A stretch of 5,340 bases of DNA from Oscillospiraceae bacterium (GCA_003516865.1 DPBR01000003.1:36968-42307); one strand, 5' to 3'. Shown: positions 1 through 4,912, counted from the first letter of the stretch. Program-made: numbers and translations. Notes: generated by a model not told the origin, from the letters alone.

Positions 1-147
1 CAGGAGGATATCGAAAAGCTGCTTAATTCCGCGCAGAACGAGCCTGCTCCCGCTGAACCCGCTGTTGAAACCACTTCGGGCGGTAAGATGTCGCAGGAAG
101 ATATCGAGGCGCTTCTCAGCGGAATGAAAGAGGACGCGGCAAAATAA
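1..147 (+). CDS. 3' end of a protein with two FliM-like SQEDIExLL motifs
   Basis: The frame is open from the first base and ends at TAA 145-147, giving the last 48 residues of a protein that starts outside the window. The visible part has no folded domain. It contains QEDIEKLLNSA (residues 1-11 of the fragment), a Pro/Ala/Glu linker, and then MSQEDIEALLSGM (30-42) just before the C-terminus. This pattern closely resembles the SQEEIDALL motif at the N-terminus of the flagellar switch protein FliM, which binds phosphorylated CheY. Here it is duplicated and sits at the C-terminus. I infer a motility or chemotaxis-related protein, or one that borrows a response-regulator docking peptide. The main domain is outside the window, so no name is given. 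The stop lies 89 bp before the synthetase start and no terminator is visible between them, so read-through is possible. Confidence 0.75.
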   Translation, partial: QEDIEKLLNSAQNEPAPAEPAVETTSGGKMSQEDIEALLSGMKEDAAK

Positions 148-149
148 TT

Positions 150-177
150 TTCACACGTCTGTCACACAGTTTTAACA
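150..177 (+). promoter_or_regulatory. three phased hexamers resembling a PhoP/PhoB box
   Basis: Three similar hexamers, TTCACA (150-155), GTCACA (161-166) and TTAACA (172-177), are separated by exactly 5 bp, giving an 11-bp period, so all face the same side of the helix. Bacillus PhoP boxes are direct repeats of TT(A/C/T)ACA-like hexamers about 5 bp apart, and E. coli pho boxes repeat CTGTCA; this array resembles both. It ends 20 bp before the TATAAT at 198-203. A response-regulator site controlling the synthetase gene is an inference; other OmpR-family regulators also use such arrays. Confidence 0.4.
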
Positions 178-203
178 CAATTTTTTGTTTATCGGCGTAT
201 AAT
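172..203 (+). promoter_or_regulatory. promoter of the alarmone synthetase gene
   Basis: A perfect TATAAT lies at 198-203, 33 bp before the ATG. The best -35 candidate is TTAACA at 172-177, but the spacer is 20 bp, longer than the usual 17. A weak -35 with poor spacing fits a promoter that needs an activator, which agrees with the phased hexamers just upstream. The -10 is the more secure part. Confidence 0.55.
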
Positions 204-236
204 GTGTTTTAAGACCACGAAAGGAAGTCGATATAA

Positions 237-932
237 ATGAAACTCAGCAAAAAATCTCAGACCGTCACCGCGGAGCTTGCTCCCGTTAAACAGCTTCTTG
301 CCGAAAACAGCCAGCAGCAGATTATGGACCAGATGTATCAGTTTATTGAGCTTGAACATCTCTATGATTCGGCTATCCGCGAGGTCAAGACAAAGCTCGA
401 AATCCTCGACAGCGAGTTCCGAACGAAGTATTCATATAACCCTATTCACCATATAGAGGACAGACTTAAATCACCGCAGAGTATGTTCAAAAAGCTTCAG
501 CGGCTTAATCTGCCGTTCAGCGTTGAGTCTGTCAGGGAAAATCTGTTCGATATCGCGGGAGTGAGGGTTATCTGCAACTATATCGAGGACATTTATCAGG
601 TTGCAGACCTGCTCACGGCGCAGGACGACGTTGTTCTTATCAAAAGAAAGGACTACATCGCAAATCCTAAGGCAAACGGCTATCGCAGCCTTCATCTCGT
701 TATCGAAACGCCCGTTTATCTCTCGGAGAAAAAGGAGCTTGTAAACGTCGAGGTGCAGATTAGGACGATTGCAATGGACTTCTGGGCGAGCCTTGAGCAC
801 GAGCTTAAATACAAGACCGATACCGAGGTTTCCGCAGACCTTGCGGAACAGCTCAGAATGTGCGCGGAAACTATCGCGCAGACGGATATCCAGATGCAGC
901 AGATTTACAGAACGCTTAAAGAAATCAAGTGA
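237..932 (+). CDS. small alarmone synthetase ((p)ppGpp synthetase, RelA/SpoT domain only)
   Basis: This enzyme transfers pyrophosphate from ATP to GDP or GTP to make (p)ppGpp, the cytosolic stringent-response signal. The 231 residues hold one synthetase domain with no HD hydrolase, TGS or ACT domains, as in the small synthetases RelP (YwaC) and RelQ (YjbM). Family motifs are DIAGVRVIC (105-113, Mg-binding D105), KDYI..PK.NGYRSLH (138-153) and VEVQIRTIAMDFWASLEH (171-188, catalytic E172). The 67-residue spacing of D105 to E172 equals D72 to E139 in B. subtilis YjbM. Residues at the positions of the YjbM pppGpp allosteric site differ (K25 to E55, R28 to D58, N148 to D181), so RelP-like is more likely than RelQ-like; that alignment is from memory. 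The N-terminus is about 30 residues longer than YjbM. The start has AAAGGAAG at 219-226 upstream. The gene appears to have its own promoter and may end at the hairpin near 1062. Confidence 0.93.
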   Translation: MKLSKKSQTVTAELAPVKQLLAENSQQQIMDQMYQFIELEHLYDSAIREVKTKLEILDSEFRTKYSYNPIHHIEDRLKSPQSMFKKLQRLNLPFSVESVRENLFDIAGVRVICNYIEDIYQVADLLTAQDDVVLIKRKDYIANPKANGYRSLHLVIETPVYLSEKKELVNVEVQIRTIAMDFWASLEHELKYKTDTEVSADLAEQLRMCAETIAQTDIQMQQIYRTLKEIK

Positions 933-937
933 TATAA

Positions 938-1053
938 GGCAACACCGCACAATTATCGGCTCCGCCTTTTTCATTCACTCACTTGATATTTTTTCGCCAT
1001 ATTGCCCGAAAACTCTCTGCGTGATTGAACGAAAATAATTATGCGGTGTAGCC
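938..1053. mobile_element. MITE-like element, 116 bp with 19-bp terminal inverted repeats
   Basis: The left end (938-956) begins GGCAACACCGCA and the right end (1035-1053) is its reverse complement with 17 of 19 positions matching. The ends are flanked by ATAA on both sides (934-937 and 1054-1057), a possible 4-bp target duplication, though this is weak evidence in AT-rich DNA. The interior of about 78 bp has no credible gene. This is the form of a non-autonomous miniature transposable element mobilised by a transposase elsewhere; the family is not recognised. It inserted 5 bp after the synthetase stop. Transcribed, the inverted repeats could fold and shape the 3' end of that mRNA. Confidence 0.6.
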
Positions 1054-1061
1054 ATAATAAA

Positions 1062-1094
1062 TCGCCCTCGGAGTAATTCCGGGGCGAAATTTTT
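1062..1094 (+). terminator. intrinsic terminator after the synthetase gene and MITE
   Basis: TCGCCC (1062-1067) plus CGGA (1069-1072) pairs with TCCG (1078-1081) plus GGGCGA (1082-1087), with one bulged T and a GTAAT loop. Five T residues follow at 1090-1094 on the + strand. The minus-strand side has only an interrupted T tract (TTTATT), so it could act weakly in that direction. The outer TCGCCC/GGGCGA stem matches the three hairpins of the neighbouring tandem repeat. Confidence 0.55.
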
Positions 1095-1112
1095 GCGGAT
1101 TTTCTCGCGGGT

Positions 1113-1145
1113 AAAAAAATCGCCCATAGAAGAAACTACGGGCGA
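1113..1145 (-). terminator. third of three tandem terminators (minus strand)
   Basis: Read on the minus strand, TCGCCCGTAG pairs with CTATGGGCGA (stem arms 1136-1145 and 1120-1129, one G-T wobble, 6-nt loop 1130-1135), followed by seven T residues (A run at 1113-1119). This is a standard intrinsic terminator facing away from the tRNA-Arg gene, the farthest of the three. Confidence 0.75.
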
Positions 1146-1204
1146 AATTGGGCGCAGCGTCACGCTGCCGCAAAGTTGGGTTATGGATAACTCGTTTTCG
1201 GGTG

Positions 1205-1236
1205 AAAAAATCGCCCATAGAAGAAACTACGGGCGA
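1205..1236 (-). terminator. second of three tandem terminators (minus strand)
   Basis: This has the same hairpin as its neighbours: arms 1227-1236 and 1211-1220, and a six-T tail on the minus strand (A run 1205-1210). It is carried by copy 2 of the 91-bp repeat. Confidence 0.75.
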
Positions 1237-1297
1237 AATTGGGTGCAGCGTCACGCTGCCGCAAAGTTGGGTTATGGATAACTCGTTTTCGGGCACG

Positions 1298-1328
1298 AAA
1301 AATCGCCCATAGAAGAAACTACGGGCGG
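1298..1328 (-). terminator. first terminator downstream of tRNA-Arg (minus strand)
   Basis: The arms are 1319-1328 and 1303-1312, with five T residues on the minus strand (A run 1298-1302). The basal pair is lost because the outer base is G1328 instead of A. It lies 22 bp past the tRNA CCA end and is the natural stop for the tRNA transcript. The two further copies act as back-ups. Confidence 0.75.
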
Positions 1329-1335
1329 TTTCGCT

Positions 1336-1350
1336 GCCGGTCGCACCGGC
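1336..1350 (-). other. hairpin abutting the tRNA CCA end
   Basis: GCCGGT (1336-1341) and ACCGGC (1345-1350) form a perfect 6-bp stem with a 3-nt loop, directly beside the encoded CCA. It has no T tract, so it is more likely a trailer structure affecting 3' processing than a terminator. Confidence 0.5.
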
Positions 1351-1427
1351 TGGCGTCGCAGAGAGGATTCGAACCTCCGGCCTGCCGCTTAGGAGGCGGC
1401 CGCTCTATCCTGCTGAGCTACAGCGAC
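1351..1427 (-). tRNA. tRNA-Arg, anticodon CCT
   Basis: The minus strand folds into a full 77-nt cloverleaf. It has a 7-bp acceptor stem, a GCTC/GAGC D stem, an anticodon stem GCCGC/GCGGC around loop CTCCTAA (anticodon CCT, reading AGG), a 5-nt variable loop, a T arm with TTCGAAT, discriminator G and an encoded CCA (1351-1353). One oddity is position 6:67 of the acceptor stem, which is a U-U mismatch; the other six pairs are canonical. The gene has its own promoter upstream (1441-1469) and terminators downstream, so it is a single-gene unit convergent with the synthetase gene. Confidence 0.96.
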
Positions 1428-1440
1428 ATTTAACTTATAT

Positions 1441-1469
1441 ATTATATCAAATCATAAGGCAAAAATCAA
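1441..1469 (-). promoter_or_regulatory. promoter of tRNA-Arg
   Basis: On the minus strand, TTGATT (1464-1469) is followed by a 17-bp spacer and a perfect TATAAT (1441-1446), preceded by TGA, an extended -10. Transcription would begin only about 7 nt before the mature tRNA 5' end at 1427. Confidence 0.8.
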
Positions 1470-1482
1470 GGCAAAACTCTAT

Positions 1483-1503
1483 TTTTGTTAATAATTAACA
1501 AAA
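1483..1503. promoter_or_regulatory. perfect 21-bp palindrome, possible operator
   Basis: TTTTGTTAAT, a central A, then ATTAACAAAA form a perfect dyad of 10+1+10. It lies between two divergent promoters: about 14 bp upstream of the tRNA -35 and 115 bp upstream of the dockerin gene -35. The half-sites TTGTTAA/TTAACAA equal those of the Rex (NADH-sensing) consensus, but the spacing is 3 nt where Rex sites usually have 4. Without GC pairs it would be a poor terminator. The regulator is unknown. Confidence 0.4.
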
Positions 1504-1618
1504 TATTCTACTAAAATTTGTCATATAAATATCTCTCAAAACCCACATAAAATATGCCTTGTTGTGCAAATGTTATAAAACACCGCGAAAAAATCTGCAA
1601 GTTTATACAAAATGCATA

Positions 1619-1647
1619 TTGACTTAAGCCGCGAAAACTGTTATATT
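1619..1647 (+). promoter_or_regulatory. strong promoter of the dockerin/cohesin-like unit
   Basis: TTGACT (1619-1624), a 17-bp spacer and TATATT (1642-1647) give a near-consensus vegetative promoter. The predicted start is near 1654, leaving a leader of about 235 nt before the ATG at 1890. Nothing similarly good is seen closer to the gene. Confidence 0.7.
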
Positions 1648-1653
1648 ATTAAA

Positions 1654-1889
1654 TGAAACAAAAAGCATTTTGAAAATTTTTATTTTTTTTGAAACTTTTT
1701 CGTTTCACTCCGCGACTACGGTTTTGCAGGCGGGAAATTGCGAAAAAATTTTTTCCGAATGGTGAAACTTTTCCGAAATATCCCGCGACTACCCAAACAA
1801 GCGGAGAAAAATCCGTTTAATACATCGTGAGTGCCCGATAACTCAGAGATGTTTTAAAAACCCAAAATTATTTTAGGAGGACTAACACA
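1654..1889 (+). promoter_or_regulatory. long 5' leader with an internal 73-nt duplication
   Basis: There is no ORF of note here. TGAAACTTTT occurs at 1690-1699 and 1763-1772, and CCGCGACTAC at 1710-1719 and 1783-1792, both exactly 73 nt apart. Each CCGC can pair with a downstream GCGG (1730-1733 and 1801-1804), leaving GACTAC in the loop. Other elements are the palindrome GAAAAAATTTTTTC (1742-1755) and a TGAGT/ACTCA stem (1828-1832 with 1841-1845) shortly before the AGGAGG site at 1875-1880. No known riboswitch class is recognised. The leader could stabilise an abundant mRNA or regulate it; this is inference. Confidence 0.45.
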
Positions 1890-4169
1890 ATGAAGAAGAG
1901 AATTTTTGCGGCTTCTATGGCTTCCGTAATGGCTCTCAGCTCTGTATCTGTTGTTGCATTTGCAGACGAGACCGTTAAGGCTGACGCTAAGGAATCCGTT
2001 ACCAAGGCAGAGCTCAAGGAGTATGTTGCTTCTTTCGACTCTTTCCTTAAGAGCGATATTTATGAATATGGTACCACTCAGGCTGAGCAGCTCCAGGACG
2101 CTATCGACTATGCTGAGAACGTAGTTGCTGACGGTAAGGCTACCGAAGAGGAGTGCACCGCTGCTTACCAGATGCTCAAGACTGTATTTGCAAGCCTTAA
2201 GCAGTACACCGCAGCTCAGCTCAAGGACCTCATCGATGACTGCACCGCTGACTACGATACTGAGAACATTCTTAACGCTGACCTCGGCGACAAGATTTGG
2301 GATCAGACTTCTTTCGATAATTTCGTAGTTGCTTACGGCGACGCTAAGGACTATGTTGATTCTGAAGACGGTCGTCTTATCTGCGACGCTTACGTTGACC
2401 TCAAGAACGCTCACGACGCTCTCAAGGAGCTTACCAGCGTAACAAAGGCTGAGTTCAGAGCTGTTCTCAGATCTTACGAAGCTATCGCTACTAAGGACGG
2501 CAGCTTTGAGAGCTGGAGACGCGGCACTGTTTCCGTAAAGCCCACCACCGGTACTACTACCAAGAACCTCACTAAGGCTCTGTATGTAACGTTTGATGAG
2601 ATTATGAACGTAGTTTACGGCGCAAGTGACGCTGACGTTGTTGCTAAGAAGGACGGTACTAAGATTGGTGTTGCCGGTACATGGATTAACGTTGGTGGTG
2701 CAGCTGACGTTAAGACTTTCGTTGAAGAGCAGTACGCTATCTTCGATGGCATTCAGTCTTCTAAGGTAACTACCGACGAGACAATCACCGCTGCTTACAA
2801 GGCTGCTAAGGAAGCAGTTGCAGTATTCAACAGCTGGAAGGCTGACGATACTGAGCGCGCTGCTAAGGCTAACATCTCTGCTCAGATTAACAAGTACAGA
2901 GCTAAGCTCGCTGACGACTATGCAACCACTCTCATGGGCGACCTCCAGACTAAGATTGAGGCAATCACTGCAGGCGCACTTGTTGCTTATGTTGACGATG
3001 AATTCACTTGGAAGGCACAGAAGGACTTCTATGTAAACCTTAATAAGGCTACCGGTCTCCTCAAGACTACAGACGCGGATACTTATGACGACACCGACTA
3101 TGTTGCAGCTCCTAATGCTAACGTTATAGTTAAGAAGATTGGCAAGGGTCAGGATATCATGAAGTATATCCCCGTATTTGCTTCAAAAATGGCCGCTGAC
3201 GCTAATGTCGAGCTTGCATTCAAGATTGTTGAAGCTTATGAGACTGCTGAGCCTACCAAGGATTTCGAAACCGCTTACGGTACTGCTGACGCTGCTAAGG
3301 ACGACCTCGCTGACCTCGATGAGAACAACATCGTAGCTAAGCCCGCTGGCTCCAGAAACGAGTACACCCTCATCAACAGATTCCTCACCTATGCACTTGA
3401 AGACAAGTATCCCGCTGAGGACGCTGCTAAGACCTACAACAAGAAGGACGTTGACAAGCTCATCAAGGATACATACGACCTCTGCGACGAAACCGGTGAC
3501 TCCGAAGTATTCAAGACCGAGCACCTCGCTGCTGTTGCTGGACGTAAGGTAGCTCTTGCATGGCTCACCGCTGCTAACGCAACCAAGGGCTATCAGGAAG
3601 GCGACTCTGTTGACGGCAAAACCGCTACTGAGACCTATGAGGACCTCAAGGCTCTCTATGACACTCTTAGCGATATGCTCAAGGACTATCCTGTAAGCTA
3701 CGCTGACATCGCTGAGACTATCGCTGAAGTTGGCGCTGCTCTCGACGACGGTTCTATCAAGGACGTTGCAGCTATCAAGGCTCTCCTCGCTGACGTTGCA
3801 TTTGATCTGTCCACTCTCGACGCTACCGGCGACGAGAATGAGCCGTTCACTTCTGACCGTGAGTTCATCGCTTACAACCGTCTGTATGTAAACGCTGATA
3901 ATGCTTCTTCTGCTGAGAAGAAACTCAACAAGGACTACAATGCTCTCATTGATGCCGTTAAGAAAGACGGCGAGAGCGGCGATGTAGTTAAGGGCGACGT
4001 TGACGGCGACGGCGTTGTTTCCGCACTCGACGCTCTTGCAGCACTCAAGGCTGCTTCCGAGGCTATTACCCTTACTGACGCTCAGAAGGCTGCTGCTGAC
4101 GTTGACGGCGACGGTTATGTAACCGCTCTCGACGCTCTTGCAATCCTCAAGGCTGCTTCCCAGGGTTAA
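1890..4169 (+). CDS. secreted FIVAR-like helical protein with C-terminal type I dockerin
   Basis: This 759-aa protein begins with a signal peptide (MKKR, hydrophobic stretch, likely cut after AFA, residue 25). Residues about 37-200 form tandem helical modules in FIVAR style, each opening with a similar phrase: TKAELKEYV (38-46), TAAQLKDLI (107-115), TKAEFRAVL (185-193). The rest to about 700 is acidic, Ala/Asp/Lys-rich and mostly helical; no glycoside hydrolase, protease or carbohydrate-binding module is recognised. The C-terminus is a dockerin with two nearly identical calcium loops, DVDGDGVVSALD (703-714) and DVDGDGYVTALD (737-748), each followed by a LDALAxLKAAS helix. Dockerins plug into cohesins of scaffold or anchor proteins. 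There is no sorting motif of its own, so surface retention would depend on such a partner, and the next gene is a candidate. The start is supported by AGGAGG at 1875-1880. Codons are strongly biased (GCT, AAG, GAC), implying high expression. The molecular role beyond docking is unknown. Confidence 0.9.
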   Translation: MKKRIFAASMASVMALSSVSVVAFADETVKADAKESVTKAELKEYVASFDSFLKSDIYEYGTTQAEQLQDAIDYAENVVADGKATEEECTAAYQMLKTVFASLKQYTAAQLKDLIDDCTADYDTENILNADLGDKIWDQTSFDNFVVAYGDAKDYVDSEDGRLICDAYVDLKNAHDALKELTSVTKAEFRAVLRSYEAIATKDGSFESWRRGTVSVKPTTGTTTKNLTKALYVTFDEIMNVVYGASDADVVAKKDGTKIGVAGTWINVGGAADVKTFVEEQYAIFDGIQSSKVTTDETITAAYKAAKEAVAVFNSWKADDTERAAKANISAQINKYRAKLADDYATTLMGDLQTKIEAITAGALVAYVDDEFTWKAQKDFYVNLNKATGLLKTTDADTYDDTDYVAAPNANVIVKKIGKGQDIMKYIPVFASKMAADANVELAFKIVEAYETAEPTKDFETAYGTADAAKDDLADLDENNIVAKPAGSRNEYTLINRFLTYALEDKYPAEDAAKTYNKKDVDKLIKDTYDLCDETGDSEVFKTEHLAAVAGRKVALAWLTAANATKGYQEGDSVDGKTATETYEDLKALYDTLSDMLKDYPVSYADIAETIAEVGAALDDGSIKDVAAIKALLADVAFDLSTLDATGDENEPFTSDREFIAYNRLYVNADNASSAEKKLNKDYNALIDAVKKDGESGDVVKGDVDGDGVVSALDALAALKAASEAITLTDAQKAAADVDGDGYVTALDALAILKAASQG

Positions 4170-4186
4170 TTCAACATCTTTCGGTA

Positions 4187-4232
4187 AATAATAATCCTGC
4201 GCGGGGTTCGCGCTCCGCGCACGGGTTATTTT
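4187..4232 (+). terminator. hairpin between dockerin and cohesin-like genes (partial terminator)
   Basis: TGCGCGG (4198-4204) pairs with CCGCGCA (4215-4221). Two inner pairs and flanking AATAA/TTATT arms could extend the stem, and TTATTTT follows at 4226-4232. No promoter is visible between it and the next gene. It may therefore act as a leaky terminator or mRNA-stabilising hairpin that sets the ratio of the two proteins. Confidence 0.6.
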
Positions 4233-4247
4233 AAAAAACAAAATTAT

Positions 4248-4252
4248 GGAGG
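4248..4252 (+). promoter_or_regulatory. ribosome binding site that fixes the start at 4261
   Basis: GGAGG sits 8 nt before ATG 4261. The earlier in-frame ATG at 4246 overlaps this Shine-Dalgarno sequence and would put MEENN before the signal peptide, so 4261 is the true start. Confidence 0.85.
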
Positions 4253-4260
4253 AAAATAAT

Positions 4261-4806
4261 ATGAAGAAGATTATTTCTATGGGCATTGCTTCCGCTGTGC
4301 TCGCTCTTACCGCTGTTGCTGCTTCTGCTGCTATCACCGCTACAACCGCTGATAAGGCTGTTAACGGCAAGACCGTTAAGGTTCAGATTACTACCGACGC
4401 TGACGTTGAGGCATTTGGCTTCAACCTCGCTGCTGAAGGTTTGACTGCTACTGCTGCTGACGTTCAGGCTGACGGTATGATTGTTGCTGCTGACGCTGCT
4501 GATGGTTCCATCAACGTTAACGGTATTTCTCTCGACGGCTTCAAGGCTGGCACTGTTCTCGCTACCGTAACTTACACTGTTACCGCTGAGACCGACGCTG
4601 ATGTTGCTGTTGCTCTTTCCAACATGCCCGGTATGACCGACACCTACACCGGTCTTACTCTCAAGGTTGTTGCTGAAGGCGCTGCTGATCTCACCGATCC
4701 TACCGATCCTACCGATCCCGATCAGCCCTCAACCGGCGTTGCTCTCGCAGTTGTTCCCGCAGTTCTCGCAGGCGCTGCTGTTGTAGTTGCTAAGAAGAGA
4801 AAGTAA
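4261..4806 (+). CDS. small cell-wall-anchored protein with cohesin-like domain
   Basis: The 181-aa product has a signal peptide (MKK start, cut near ASA, residues 21-23) and one compact beta-rich domain (about 33-138). It then has a TDPTDPTDPDQ linker (145-155), a QPSTG motif (155-159), a hydrophobic stretch (160-177) and a KKRK tail. The last three parts match a sortase sorting signal of the xPxTG type found in place of LPxTG in many Clostridia; without cleavage it would simply be a membrane anchor. The domain reads like a cohesin or related beta sandwich: GKTVKVQITT, then AFGFNLAAEGLTAT, GSINVNGIS, AGTVLATVTYTV and VAVALSN correspond in order to typical cohesin strands. At about 105 residues it is shorter than the usual 140, so a related carbohydrate-binding fold is possible. 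It follows the dockerin gene by 91 bp and shares its codon bias. Single-cohesin anchors such as ScaE of R. flavefaciens are the nearest concept. Confidence 0.75.
   Translation: MKKIISMGIASAVLALTAVAASAAITATTADKAVNGKTVKVQITTDADVEAFGFNLAAEGLTATAADVQADGMIVAADAADGSINVNGISLDGFKAGTVLATVTYTVTAETDADVAVALSNMPGMTDTYTGLTLKVVAEGAADLTDPTDPTDPDQPSTGVALAVVPAVLAGAAVVVAKKRK
4693..4719 (+). repeat. 9-bp tandem repeat encoding the TDP linker
   Basis: Three consecutive ACCGATCC(T/C) units encode Thr-Asp-Pro three times. They keep the frame, so slippage would change linker length between the domain and the anchor without breaking the protein. Confidence 0.85.
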
Positions 4807-4838
4807 TTTCTTCCGAGCTTTTACAGTTCAAAACAAAG

Positions 4839-4870
4839 TCGCTCCGAGTAAAATCGGAGCGATTTTTTTT
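4839..4870 (+). terminator. strong intrinsic terminator of the cohesin-like gene
   Basis: TCGCTCCGA (4839-4847) and TCGGAGCGA (4854-4862) form a perfect 9-bp stem with loop GTAAAA, followed by eight T residues (4863-4870). It lies 32 bp after the stop codon and separates the surface-protein unit from rnhA. Confidence 0.95.
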
Positions 4871-4883
4871 GACAGCATAGCCC

Positions 4884-4912
4884 TTGACAAAATGAGGTTA
4901 TCGGTGTAAAAT
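4884..4912 (+). promoter_or_regulatory. promoter of rnhA
   Basis: A consensus TTGACA (4884-4889) with a 17-bp spacer leads to TAAAAT (4907-4912). An overlapping perfect TATAAT (4912-4917) would require a 22-bp spacer and is the weaker choice. The promoter follows directly on the terminator of the upstream unit. Confidence 0.75.

Larger units (their letters stand above)
1120..1328. repeat. 91-bp tandem repeat, two full copies and one partial
   Basis: Copy 1 starts at 1120, copy 2 at 1211 and a partial third copy at 1303 (periods 91 and 92 bp). Over 83 bp (1120-1202 against 1211-1293) the first two copies differ at one base (C1153, T1244). Each full copy contains three dyads: a TCGCCC/GGGCGA hairpin, GCAGCGT-C-ACGCTGC (1154-1168 and 1245-1259), and GTTAT-GG-ATAAC (1180-1191 and 1271-1282). 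The third copy keeps only the hairpin. The near-identity points to recent duplication. Short open frames run through it on both strands but carry no protein signal. Confidence 0.9.

Noticed and set aside
1113..1328. CRISPR-like array
   Set aside because: The repeats are 91-92 bp, contiguous and without unique spacers, and no cas genes are present. The hairpins are terminators.
1039..1433. Several short open frames on both strands through the repeat region
   Set aside because: They follow the 91-bp repeat and run into the tRNA; the translations are low-complexity repeats of hairpin sequence without credible starts.
1654..1889. Known riboswitch (for example c-di-GMP or cobalamin class) in the dockerin leader
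   Set aside because: None of the conserved core sequences of the common classes can be seen; only the internal duplication and short stems are supported.
4246..4248. Earlier ATG for the cohesin-like gene
   Set aside because: It overlaps the GGAGG site used for ATG 4261 and would place acidic residues before the MKK signal-peptide start.
3183..4370. Long open frame on the minus strand opposite the dockerin gene
   Set aside because: It is an antisense shadow produced by the biased codons of the + strand gene, with no ribosome site and no family resemblance. The + strand frame has a signal peptide and a dockerin.
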